NCBI RefSeq assembly: GCF_902459465.1
Contig: NC_047080.1
Span: 10,328,866 to 10,392,865, forward strand
Source: Asterias rubens
Taxonomy: Eukaryota; Echinodermata; Asteroidea; Forcipulatida; Asteriidae
Direction: 5' to 3'
DNA length: 64,000 bases
A model generated the notes under the pieces. It was not told where the DNA came from. It was given only the letters and a program-made list of their open reading frames with translations, and did not search any database. Shown here one piece after another: positions 42,701-47,800 of the stretch (its first letter is position 1; each line of letters begins with the position of its first letter). The translations under genes and the position numbers were made by a program.

Positions 42701-44207
42701 TACTTGCCAGGTAGAGTTTGTTCTTTTGAGATCTAGTCTTGCTTTATATTCAACTATTGCGCGGGGTAGAGTTTTGGAATTCGGAAGACTTCTCAGTTCT
42801 GAAACGAACTGTCATGCTTTTTAACTACAACCTAGGCGGAAGGTAGAAAATTGGCCAGGACTACTACCATACAACATGTACAATAACAATAAACTTGTAT
42901 TTTTTATTTTAAAGTAAGCTTCACCCCTAACAATTGTCCCAAGTAATGTTTAAGTCTGAATTTGACGATTTCATCAGATTTGCACAAAAAATCAACGTTA
43001 ATCCTTACCTGTCAATAGAATTTCTGTGTGATGCAGTGGGCCGTGGAAAATTATCCTTGACCTTGTGTTTTCTGCCTTGTCCAGCCCCTGGTCTTGACGC
43101 AGTGGATGGACCATCTTGATGCAAGAAAAGAGCTGCAAACAAAGGAGAATCAAGATTATTATTTGTGTAAGAATTCATTTTGTCAAAAAAATACATTTTT
43201 AGGAGAGGGTGATGTCAATTGTCAAATTTAGAAACAAACAAAATGAACACTATGATTTAGAACGCCTAGAAATTTTCAGATTGAAATGTGCCCACACACA
43301 ACACGACTAAAAATTTATATTAATTTTATGTTTCTTTATTTTTTGAGATTGTTGATGCCTACCTTTAGAATGAATTTGTAAATATTTGTTTTACATTAAA
43401 AATAAACATTCCGTTTGGTAAAATATAACCTTTTTTGAGGGATTTTCATCTTGACATCCTTGAGTGGCAGAACTACACAGTAGACTAGCAGTCCCTCATT
43501 TTACTATGTTATCATATTTTATAGTCTGAACTAGTCACCAGTCACAAGTTTGTAATAATATTTGGAACACAATAATAGTCAATACAACTTTAAACTAAGA
43601 ATTTCTTAGACATTATTAACACCATTCTCGATGAATTATATTAAATAGATGGCCAATTAAGTAGACCAAACAGACGTCCAATATCAAATTGAAAAACTGA
43701 AATTGAACATGTTGAAATTGAAAAAAAATGACAAAAGAAAATTTCATAATTTCTTCAGACTTCAAATTCAATTCAAAACAAGTTCAAATTAATACCAAAA
43801 AGCATCTCACTAAATTGCCCAACATTTTTACTATGGAAGGAGTCATTGGTTTTGAAACAACGGTGACTTTACAATAATTTCTGCAAAACAAACCAATGAC
43901 TGAATCATGAATGCGTATAAAAACATATTTCACAACGCACAGCAGAGCGGTATGCACCACACAATGTATCAAAACAAAAACATGTCATGTCAAATGAACA
44001 GAGTGACGGACTAGCTATTTTCAAACACACTTTCCCCGTCCCTGTAAAGATAAACCTACCTGGTCTTTGCCTAGGAGCTTTTGGAGAATCCAGTTTGAAA
44101 TCTATCGTCGGTCTGTCGCGTTTTCTAGCCTCGTTTTCCGCTCGCAAACTTGCTTCTATTCGATTTAATTTCTGGTGAAGTTCCACGGAAGAAGACATTT
44201 TGGCCAT
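18569..44207 (-). CDS. MAP2K7: MAP2K7 (MKK7) dual-specificity MAP kinase kinase, 12 coding exons
   Basis: Dual-specificity kinase that activates JNK in the cytoplasmic stress cascade. Coding exons (minus strand): 44207-44060, 43132-43009, 42620-42554, 41065-40952, 39608-39489, 39279-39172, 37782-37731, 36763-36636, 30041-29961, 27659-27517, 27030-26985, 18700-18569. All introns are GT-AG and the frame is continuous, giving 420 aa, against 419 for the common human form. Visible landmarks: N-terminal JNK-docking-like basic/hydrophobic stretch (about residues 20-40), glycine loop GFGSCGHV (129-136), ATP lysine K151 in VAVK, HRD at 243-245, DFG at 263-265, activation-loop S273 and T277 in SKART, and the C-terminal DVD docking region (KRYELAKVDVATWF). 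The match to MKK7 is better than to MKK4, notably in REIDRKLQEIMRQTG before the kinase domain. Head-to-head with FPGS. Intron 11 (8.3 kb) and intron 8 (6.6 kb) are swollen by repeats. The first AATAAA after the stop on this strand is at 18066-18061. Orthology is by recognition, not by alignment. Confidence 0.95.
18800..18960 (+). repeat. SINE body/tail fragment
   Basis: GTAAAAGAACCCAGTGTTCC and CCTTGTAAATAATTATACGG then TGCTATAAAGG resemble the 3' body and tail of the tRNA-Leu SINEs. No head. Confidence 0.45.
19413..19788 (+). mobile_element. MITE family D, long terminal inverted repeats
   Basis: TTAA|AGGGATTTGCCTTGGATCGG ... CCGATCCAATGCAAGGTGTTCCT|TTAA. The arms extend inward about 90 bp (TTTGTTATAAAATGCATATG versus CATATGCATTTTATAACAAG), with a nested CTAACACGGTCAG/CTGGCCGACCGTGTTAG hairpin, so nearly the whole element folds back. 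Confidence 0.85.
20299..21419 (+). mobile_element. Solo LTR (1.1 kb) of an LTR retrotransposon
   Basis: Begins TGTTATCTCC and ends GTGCATGTGACA (TG...CA ends), flanked on both sides by the same 5 bp, GTCCC, at 20294-20298 and 21420-21424. Contains a TATA-like GGTATATATTC near 20500 and AATAAA at 21357-21362 close to the 3' end, as expected of an LTR. No gag or pol next to it, so it is a solo LTR left by recombination. The superfamily (Gypsy or BEL/Pao) cannot be told. Lies in MAP2K7 intron 11, on the opposite strand. Confidence 0.75.
20878..21002 (+). repeat. 64-bp tandem duplication inside the LTR
   Basis: Two adjacent copies starting CCCCGTTGTTTCCTGTATAT, slightly diverged (TTGTCAGTTTAT versus TCGTTGGTTTAT). 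Within the LTR upstream of its AATAAA. Confidence 0.75.
21822..22115 (+). repeat. Repeat R1, MITE-like, copy 1
   Basis: Shares TTCTCAAAAACTTGA, TGAAGCTGAAACTTCTACAG and GGGATTCATGTCATGGC with 23.04-23.33 kb; both end in ...CCTTTAA. Left boundary uncertain. Confidence 0.55.
22392..22562 (-). repeat. GGGCACC repeat, copy 1
   Basis: Minus: GGGTGAGGGCACCAAGGCAT, TTTCAAGGGCACCAAGGCAA, GGCAACAAAGACATTTGCCTCC seen on plus, ending near a GAAGTATCGGGCC end. Unclassified dispersed repeat, seven copies here. Confidence 0.6.
22560..22715. mobile_element. Element P fragment, right half
   Basis: CACCAGTCACTACAATGTAA, TTTTTTGTGCTTAGCAAGTT and TTTATGAAACCTGGCCC; related to the 41.45 kb copy. Confidence 0.55.
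23040..23325 (+). repeat. Repeat R1, MITE-like, copy 2
   Basis: Second copy of the 21.8 kb repeat with the same order of blocks and the same ...TCCTTTAA end. Confidence 0.55.
23445..23530. repeat. Retroposon tail-like fragment with AACTTA microrepeat
   Basis: AACTTAACTTAAACTTAACT followed by GCATTTATAAAGCGCTTTAA and GCCCTGTACAGTCAAG, resembling the tail ends of the retroposons above. Confidence 0.4.
24239..24372. repeat. Palindromic repeat Q (TTTCACAAAGAGTTAGGAC)
   Basis: GATCTCACAAAACTCTTCCT at the left, inverse to GTCCTAACTCTTTGTGAAATCG at the right; inner TTAAGACTAATCTTAG arms. In MAP2K7 intron 11. Confidence 0.7.
24954..25318 (+). mobile_element. MITE family B in MAP2K7 intron 11
   Basis: TTAA|AGCCATTGGACACTTTCGG ... 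CAAAGTGTCCAATGGCTTT. Inner ATTCTCGATATCGAGAAT palindrome; opposite inner orientation to the 10.3 kb copy. Confidence 0.85.
25857..26190 (+). mobile_element. SINE with tRNA-Leu-like head
   Basis: Head TGTCATAGCCGAGCGGTTAA with box B GGGTTCGAATCCC and TGACA pairing with TGTCA; TTCAAGCTCTGG resembles the tRNA-Leu(CAA) anticodon arm. Unrelated body of about 200 bp, then A/T-rich tail (AATAAATAAAAAAAG). Pol III transcribed in principle. In MAP2K7 intron 11. Confidence 0.75.
26380..26768 (+). mobile_element. MITE family C (GGAACATTACAGAATTGG ends)
   Basis: TTAA|AGGAACATTACAGAATTGG ... CAACTCTGTAACGTTCCT|TTAA, in MAP2K7 intron 11. Contains TCACTGAGCGATAAACTCC and GAGATTGATCGGCCATCCGG. Confidence 0.82.
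26985..27030 (-). CDS. MAP2K7: MAP2K7 exon 11
   Basis: 46 nt, acceptor TTTTGACAG, donor GTAAGA. Encodes LTKDCSQRPKYKQLM (subdomain XI, invariant Arg). Too short to show as an ORF; found by phase and similarity. Confidence 0.92.
27280..27415 (+). repeat. GGGCACC repeat, copy 2
   Basis: AGGCCTGTATGCTTACGGGC, TTCAAGGACACCAAGGCAAT, CGTTGCCTCCGTGAAGAATC, AGGCCTG. Ends AGGCCTG...CAGGCCT are inverted. Confidence 0.6.
27435..27492 (+). repeat. SINE third-family tail fragment
   Basis: AAGTACCGAGTATACAGTGC then GAACACTCATCGGAGGGTAA match the 3' part of the 47.75 kb SINE. Confidence 0.45.
27517..27659 (-). CDS. MAP2K7: MAP2K7 exon 10
   Basis: 143 nt, acceptor GCTTTTAG, donor GTAAGT, phase 2 out. Encodes VELATGEFPYKN, EEPPRLPP and FHAFVQC of the kinase C-lobe. 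Confidence 0.94.
27752..27915 (+). mobile_element. SINE with tRNA-Leu-like head, short copy
   Basis: GGTGTCGTGGCCGAGTGGAT, ACTCAAGTTCTGG (as in tRNA-Leu CAA) and GTGGGTTCGAATCCCAG; ends TCATGACACTTGTGTCC. In MAP2K7 intron 9, 93 bp from exon 10 (27659). Confidence 0.72.
28115..28357. mobile_element. Palindromic element P in MAP2K7 intron 9
   Basis: GGGCCCAATTTCATAGAGCT ... AGCTCTATGAAATTGGGCCC, perfect 20-bp terminal inversion, same inner order as the 7.0 kb copy. Confidence 0.9.
28644..28957. mobile_element. 314-bp element with about 30-bp near-perfect inverted ends
   Basis: ACCATAGAAATAGAACCCGG and AGAACGCTGA at the left; TCAGCGTTCTCCGGGTTCTATTTCTATGGT at the right. A second inverted pair lies inside (GCGTGTATGGCAAAATGGC versus TTTTGCCATACACGCG). 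In MAP2K7 intron 9. Confidence 0.82.
29305..29627 (+). repeat. About 19-bp minisatellite, roughly 16 units
   Basis: Unit GTGTCCAATATTAAAACAGG with ACTTTAAAACAGG variants; lies 334 bp from MAP2K7 exon 9. Confidence 0.92.
29961..30041 (-). CDS. MAP2K7: MAP2K7 exon 9
   Basis: 81 nt, acceptor CCCTACAG, donor GTAAGT. Encodes PERIDPPDP and DVRADVWSLGISL, kinase subdomains VIII-IX. Confidence 0.95.
30525..30808 (-). mobile_element. tRNA-Lys-like SINE flanked by 27-bp direct repeats
   Basis: On minus: CTAGATAGCTCAGTTGGTAG and AGGTCGTTGGTTTGAATTCC, the anticodon-arm-like CCGGCACTTTAATCCGG, preceded by a GCTGCCGCTTCCCAGGTTGT leader. The same 27 bp (AATATAAACCACAAGGGAAA plus CTGACTG) stands at 30498-30524 and 30809-30835, as a target-site duplication would. 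Confidence 0.68.
30842..31053 (+). mobile_element. MITE family A, right half
   Basis: Starts inside the element (TTTCAGATGCTTGATTTTGA) and runs to CCAATAGTGTCCACTGCATT|TTAA. Left half missing. Confidence 0.75.
31188..31290 (+). mobile_element. SINE head, tRNA-Lys-like
   Basis: Box A TAGCTCAGTTGGTAGAGCAC and box B-like GGTCGTTGGTTCAAACAC, then GCTCTAGTCAATGTG. No acceptor-stem pairing or proper anticodon loop, so not a working tRNA. Confidence 0.65.
31705..32119 (+). mobile_element. MITE family C in MAP2K7 intron 8
   Basis: TTAA|AGGAACATTACAGAATTTG ... TATTCAGTAATGTTCC|TTAA, with the same inner GGAGTTTATCGCTCAGTGAG in opposite orientation to the 26.4 kb copy. Confidence 0.82.
32604..32776 (+). 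repeat. GGGCACC repeat, copy 3
   Basis: AGGCCTGTATGCTTCATTTT, AGGGCAAGGGCACCAAGGCA, TTGCCTCCGTGAAGTATCAG, GCCTGTA. Most complete copy. Confidence 0.65.
32810..32995 (+). mobile_element. Right-half fragment of MITE family A
   Basis: CATCTGAAAGCACACCATTC, GATGACCAATTGAGCCAGAA and AGAGGTTTGTTATTTTAT match the family A inner right half; terminal repeat degraded. Confidence 0.55.
33050..33385. repeat. GGGCAAGGCCATTTT repeat, adjacent copies
   Basis: TACAGGCCTTGAATTCCATC and again TACAGGCCTTGAATTTCATC, with CCCTGGTCTTGGCCTTGGTG and GACCAGGGGCAATGTAGGCC; two head-to-tail partial copies, ending TGAAATGCCAGGCC. Confidence 0.55.
33710..33882 (-). repeat. GGGCAAGGCCATTTT repeat copy
   Basis: GGCCTGGAACTACGCTGTTC, CCCTTGGTGCCCCTTCAAAA, TTATCAAAGATGAAATTCCA, GGCG. 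Reverse of the 45.6 kb copy. Confidence 0.55.
34140..34293 (-). repeat. GGGCACC repeat, copy 4
   Basis: Minus orientation: CAGGCCTGTCGTTTTTGAAA, AGGGTGCACTTTACAAGGAG on plus, and CCCGATACTG at the other end. Confidence 0.55.
34376..34773. mobile_element. Diverged element P carrying another insertion
   Basis: GGGCCCAA at the left and GCAGCGCTATGAAATTGGGC at the right, with related but longer inner sequence. Interrupted just inside the left end by the hairpin element at 34386-34530. Confidence 0.7.
34386..34530. mobile_element. 145-bp hairpin element nested in element P
   Basis: Arms GGAGACTTTC..., GGCAGCAGACATACCGGGTAA and TTTCCATTGTT, inverse to AACAATGGATTTACCCGGTAAGTCTGCTGCC and GAAAGTCTCCC. 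Inserted between GGGCCCAA and TTTCATAG of the host element. Confidence 0.75.
35359..35720 (+). mobile_element. MITE family B in MAP2K7 intron 8
   Basis: TTAA|AGCCATTGGACCCTTTCGG ... CCGAAAGTGTATAATGGCT|TTAA; inner ATTCTCGTTAGCGAGAAT palindrome. Confidence 0.85.
36512..36529 (+). repeat. Poly-G tract
   Basis: About 17 G after a T-rich run in MAP2K7 intron 8, next to exon 8. Confidence 0.88.
36636..36763 (-). CDS. MAP2K7: MAP2K7 exon 8, catalytic and activation loops
   Basis: 128 nt, acceptor CCTATAG, donor GTGAGT. Holds DVKPSN, DFG and the activation loop with SKART, whose Ser and Thr are the sites phosphorylated by MAP3Ks in this family, then SAGCVAYMA. Confidence 0.96.
36781..37131 (-). 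mobile_element. Full-length SINE, tRNA-Leu-like head
   Basis: On minus: head GTGTCGTGGCCGAGTGGATA, box B GTGGGTTCGAATGCC, then CACTTGTGTACCTGAGCAAG, a GGTAAATGGGTACCTGTGAG body and tail GCGCTATATAAAAACAGG. In MAP2K7 intron 7; it begins 18 bp past exon 8 (36763). Confidence 0.78.
37206..37455 (+). mobile_element. SINE, tRNA-Leu-like, worn head
   Basis: GATCAGCAGAGTGTGGGTTC, CACTTATGTCCTTAAGCAAG and TGTCCTTCGGATGG followed by TGTAAAAGAACCC, all shared with the other SINEs of this family. Confidence 0.65.
37731..37782 (-). CDS. MAP2K7: MAP2K7 exon 7
   Basis: 52 nt, donor GTATGT. Encodes IVNALNYLKEVHGVMHR; the HRD Asp codon is split with the next exon. Confidence 0.93.
37952..38194. mobile_element. 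Palindromic element P in MAP2K7 intron 6, nested in a repeat
   Basis: GGGCCCAATTTCATAGAGCT ... AGCTCTATGAAATTGGGCCC. It interrupts ...GCTGCCGCTTCCCAG / GTTGTA..., which is continuous in the 30.5-30.8 kb repeat. Confidence 0.9.
38295..38493. mobile_element. 199-bp MITE with GGACTTTTCGTTTTCGACG ends
   Basis: GGACTTTTCGTTTTCGACG, then GATGGTTCTGCGACGGT, is inverse to ACCGTCGCAGAACCATCCG and CGTCGAAAACGAAAAGTCC. Nested in the composite repeat at 37.86-38.6 kb. Confidence 0.85.
38749..39098 (+). mobile_element. MITE family A, complete copy in MAP2K7 intron 6
   Basis: TTAA|AGACAGTGGACACTATTGG ... CCAATAGTGTCCAGTGTCT|TTAA. The right end is 73 bp from the MAP2K7 exon 6 donor at 39172. Confidence 0.88.
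39172..39279 (-). CDS. MAP2K7: MAP2K7 exon 6
   Basis: 108 nt, phase 0 at both ends, acceptor CTCTTCAG, donor GTAAGT. Encodes the hinge and helix D region (SEVWICMEQMATCLEKLLKK, then EPIPEQIIGKM). Confidence 0.95.
39489..39608 (-). CDS. MAP2K7: MAP2K7 exon 5
   Basis: 120 nt, phase 0 at both ends, acceptor TTGAACAG, donor GTAAGT. Encodes QMRRSGNKEENKRILMDLEV and CPFIVQCLG, the kinase helix C region with its conserved Glu/Asp pattern. Confidence 0.95.
40192..40358 (+). repeat. GGGCAAGGCCATTTT repeat, MAP2K7 intron 4
   Basis: ACAGGCCTTGAAGTTCATCT, AGGGCAAGGCCATTTTCCAG, AGGTATGGAATTTCATCTTT: the start unit repeated about two to three times. Confidence 0.5.
40504..40891 (+). mobile_element. MITE family A, complete copy in MAP2K7 intron 4
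   Basis: TTAA|GGCACTGGGCACCTTTGG ... CCAATACTGTCCAGTGCCT|TTAA. Ends 60 bp from exon 4 at 40952. Its middle uses a different hairpin (AAAAGGGTTCAGGCCTGAAATC) from most copies. Confidence 0.82.
40952..41065 (-). CDS. MAP2K7: MAP2K7 exon 4, glycine loop and catalytic Lys
   Basis: 114 nt, phase 0 at both ends, donor GTAGGC. Carries the ATP-binding loop GFGSCGHV and VAVK, whose Lys is residue 151. Confidence 0.95.
41446..41655. mobile_element. Element P variant in MAP2K7 intron 3
   Basis: Left TCCGAAATTCCATAAAGCTG, right ACATGCTTTATGAAATTGGG; inner TTTTGCTAAGCAAAAATTTAG hairpin. Confidence 0.6.
42108..42256. mobile_element. Element P fragment, left half
   Basis: GAGCCCAATATCATAGAGCT followed by TGCTTAGCAAAAATGTGCAG and GGTAAACAGGGTTAT; no right end seen. 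Confidence 0.45.
42274..42415 (-). mobile_element. tRNA-derived SINE, third family
   Basis: On minus: TTGGTAAGACACTGCTCTAG, AAGGGTCATGGGTTCGAATC, GAGTAACATGCCTGTGATAT and GGACTCGGGAAAGTACTGAG, then a TGCTAACACACATCCGTG tail. Confidence 0.65.
42554..42620 (-). CDS. MAP2K7: MAP2K7 exon 3
   Basis: 67 nt, acceptor TTTTAG, donor GTAAGT, ends in phase 0. Encodes SREIDRKLQEIMRQTGKLTI, close to the segment just before the kinase domain of vertebrate MKK7. Confidence 0.93.
42625..44055. other. MAP2K7 introns 1 and 2, few repeats
   Basis: Apart from exon 2, AT-rich intron with no MITE or SINE I can recognise, in contrast with the repeat-filled introns downstream. Confidence 0.5.
43009..43132 (-). CDS. 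MAP2K7: MAP2K7 exon 2
   Basis: Acceptor TTTGCAG, donor GTAAGG; 124 nt, phase 1 in and phase 2 out. It encodes a Pro/Ser/Arg-rich linker (including PSTASRPGAGQGRKHK) between docking region and kinase domain, the fast-evolving part of MKK7. Confidence 0.88.
44060..44207 (-). CDS. MAP2K7: MAP2K7 exon 1
   Basis: Start ATG at 44207-44205; 49 codons plus 1 nt, then donor GTAGGT. It encodes the amphipathic start and the basic RKRDRPTIDFKLD segment, which resembles the D-site of MKK7 that docks JNK. A second in-frame Met lies at residue 4. Confidence 0.9.
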
Positions 44208-44728
44208 TTCTCTTATTTGGGGTCAAATCAGGCTCGTACAAAAAGGCATATAACTGTTTCTAAAATACTTTACAAAATACATCATTTTAAATCAAAAAAT
44301 TATCTTCAAAATACTTCAGTATCATTCTTTTAATATTTTTAACAATAATTTATTACTAATTTATTTTGTTCTGAAGGTTTTAGAAAAGACTATTTTAGGC
44401 ATTTGGAGTATTTAAATGACCAAAAGTTCGCGGCAAATGCTGGTAATTCGCGCGCTGTGTGTTATATGCTCTTTCATGCCTTTGTACACAAAGTTTATCA
44501 ACGAAAAAGGCTAGGCATGCATGATCATTGATACGGCACTGTTGTAGTAATAAATAGGTACCGCATGTACAGTGTGTGGGGGAATTTGCCAATGTGATTG
44601 TGAATGTGTTTAGGGCTGTTGTAATCGTTAATTTCATCAGAAATAGAACCATTGTCGGCGATCGTACCTCTACACAGGTGTGTACCCGATGCATTGTGAA
44701 TGTTTATGTGAAGCATTTTGTACATGGA
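44208..44728. promoter_or_regulatory. Shared MAP2K7/FPGS divergent intergenic region
   Basis: 521 bp between the two start codons, which point away from each other, so both promoters and 5' UTRs should lie here unless further non-coding exons exist. I see no TATA box at a convincing place and no TTAA MITE or SINE; part is AT-rich. A bidirectional promoter is inferred from layout. Confidence 0.45.
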
Positions 44729-44899
44729 ATGTATGTCGTTCGGCGGCATTTGCAGAAACTCTTCGACTTCGGTATGAAAGAGATGATCGGCTCGAAAGCC
44801 CCGTCCGGAATGTCCGGCGGCAATAGACCATGGACGATGAATCTAGCTAAGAAAAGTACCAATGGGAATGGAGACAGCGTAGCCGGGAGCCGTTACGAG
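44729..44899 (+). CDS. FPGS: FPGS exon 1, presequence
   Basis: 57 codons, phase 0, donor GTACGG after TACGAG. The open frame extends upstream to 44576 without ATG, so the first in-frame ATG (44729) was chosen. The start contains Arg/Lys and hydrophobics typical of a mitochondrial import signal. Confidence 0.7.
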
Positions 44900-47800
44900 G
44901 TACGGAAGAATACCCTAGCTCTGGTCTAAATAATAAGTCTAGTACTACTAGTTTTATTAATAACTGGGGCTCTGTTCTGTACTCATGTGTAACAATTCTG
45001 ACTTTTGGCTTTGCAACTTCGTCTACGATTTTACGAAGATGCGAAGGATGTCAGGGGGTGGCCGTCAGGGTCACACTGTAGCCCCACTTATGGCCAAGGA
45101 TAGCTGAATCCTATCCTTGGCCACACAAGTGGGGATAGGTCACACACACTGTAGCCCCACTTGTGAGCCCAAGCCGTGGTTTTAGAAAGGCCCCTGGTAA
45201 ACCAAATCTCCCAACTCGGTTTCACAAAGCCCTAAGAATCGTCTTAAGATGAGCCGTACTATAGTGATACTTTGTTAGAATTAAGATTGATGATGCAAAG
45301 TTAAGATCAATATATTATCTATGTGAAATCGGCCCCTGATTTTTGTAAACAAATTAATTGACCTCAGATTTATATTTATAAGATACCAAATTTCTACACA
45401 GCACACGCTTTTACAGTCGATCTTTTTATATATTTGTTATCTTGGTTGGTAGACTCTAAAGGTCATCTGCTGGCTGTGATCTTTTGGTCCCATTAATATT
45501 GAGGTCAACATTTTTTAGCAGTGGCCGATTAATGCTGTTTATTAAAATTATTTAAAAGGGGAAAACAAAATTACTTTTTTGGAAGGATGAGTAAATATAT
45601 TCCCAGGCCAGGAATTTCATCTTTGAGAGGGCAAGGCCATTTTCACTTTGCAAAGGGCACTTCCATTGGAAAATCTTTAAGTCAATGGGAGATTTTTGGA
45701 AGGGGCATCAAGGCCAAGACTAGGGGCAACAGAGGCCATTTCCTCCTCGGCATTCGTGTAATTCCAGGCATGTATTCTCATAGCAACTTCAGAAAACTCC
45801 ATACCAGTACTAGGCTCGTACAACCAACTTGAAACAATTAAGTGAGTCAAGATTTTGTTGAATACAGAATAAGTGACTAGAGTGGGATTTGAACCTTGGT
45901 CCTTCTGGCTGGCAAGCAGTTGAGTTTGCAATTTGTTTCCATCTTCCCGATTATGAAACCCTTTTCCCCATTATGTTGGATATTAAAGACACTGGACACT
46001 ATTGGTAATTGTCAAAGACCAGTCTTCTCACTTGGTGTATCTATATATGCATAAAGTAACAAACCTGTGAAAATTTGAGCTCAATTGGTTGTCAAAGTTG
46101 CAAGATAATTTAATGAAAGAAAAAACACCCTTGTCACACAAAGTTGTGTGCTTTCAGATGCTTGATTACGGGACCTCAAAATCTAATTCTGAGGTCTCGA
46201 AATCAAATTCGTGGAAAATTACTTCTTTCTCGAAAACTATGTTACTTCAGAGGGAGCCATTTCTCGCAATATTTTATACTATCAACAGCTCCCCATTGGT
46301 TGTTACCAAAAATTGTAAGGTTTTATGCTAACAATTATTTTGAGTAATAACCAATAGTGTCCACTGCTGTAATTCTAAATATTTCCCTGATTAGTGTACT
46401 AAGTGTCCCTGAGTGCAAGGTGGCACTTGGCAGCTCTAGAAAATGTACTGATTATTCTGTACTTTATAGTACCCTTTTCTTTTCTATTGTCATCTTCGTA
46501 TACAGGAAGCAGTGAATGAATTGAACACACTACAAAGCAATGCATCTGTGTTGGCTCAAGTCAAAAGAAAAAATAAAGATCATGGAAAAAACAATCTGGA
46601 ACAAGTGCAGAAGTTCGCTGAGCGGGCAGGCTTGACGGTAATATATCATTTTATTGAAATTTGTATACTCGTGGTCCAGCGCCCAACCTGTTGCTAATTA
46701 AAGGGAGGGTACATGTTTGGTAATTGTCAAAGACCAGTCTTCTCACTTGGTGTGTCCCAACATAAGCATAAAATAACAAGCCTGTGAAAATTTGAGCTAA
46801 ATTGGTCATCGAAGTTGCAAGAAAATACACCCTTGTTGGATGAATTTGTGTGCTTTCAGATAGGAATAAAAGACTTCTAGCTAGAAGTCTTTTTTTATTT
46901 TAGTGAGAAATTACCTCTTTCTCAAAATTTATGCTACTTCAGAGGGAGCCGTTTCTCACAATGTTTTATACTATCAACAGCTTGCCAATGCTCTTTACCA
47001 AGTCAGTTTTTAAGTTAATTGTTTTGAGTAATTACCAAACGTGTACCTTCCCTTTAAGATTTTGTTCTCATCTGTAAAAAACACAAGTTATGAAGACAGT
47101 TGTCCAATTTGAATTATTTTGGTTGGGTTGATGATGACTTGGACGGGGTGGAAAAACTGTCCATAACAATATTCATTTCTCGTGCCCGTATGCATCGTTT
47201 TTGAAAGGGCAAGGGCACCAAGGCATTTTCTCCTTGGTAAAGTAAGGGCACCCTTCTACTAGAGCATTTCAAGGGCACCAAGGCAATGATTAGGGTGGCA
47301 TGGAGGCAATCCCCTTCATTGCCTTTGTGTATCGTACCTGATAACTGGTCTCGTCCACTATCATCTGTGTAAAATTAAAAAATTCTGTATTACTATTAAT
47401 ACTTTGCAATTTTATTGTTATTACTCTCTAACAGGCTGGTCCTAGACAGAGCCATATAAAAATTCAATAATTTATTATTATCAATAAATATTGTTTGATT
47501 GTCTTTTTGTCTTGACAGCTGGATAAGTTAGACAAGCTTTCAATCATACATGTGAGTGGCACCAAAGGAAAGGGATCTGTGTGTGCACTGTGTGAAAGTA
47601 TGCTGAGGGCTTCCGGGTACAAGACAGGTTTCTTCAGGTATTTTTAATTTCATTTCATTTATTCTGGTGACCTGTATCTGATGTGCAATACTTTTTTTGT
47701 GGTAAAAAAAAAACAAACATTTGAACTGTCTCTAGCTATCGGGCAATCTCGGTTGTACAAATGGTTAGTTGGTGAGACGCTGCTCTAGAATTGCAAAGGT

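Noticed and set aside
43784..43972. Minus frame reading MIHCVVHTALLCVVKY...
   Set aside because: Lies in MAP2K7 intron 1 in AT-rich sequence; no similarity known and no splice support.
18569..44207. Assignment as MAP2K4 rather than MAP2K7
   Set aside because: The pre-kinase REIDRKLQEIMRQTG, the activation loop SKART and the docking N-terminus fit MKK7 better.
44576..44728. Upstream extension of FPGS exon 1 from a GTG
   Set aside because: No ATG in that stretch and composition is like non-coding DNA; eukaryotic initiation at GTG is unlikely.
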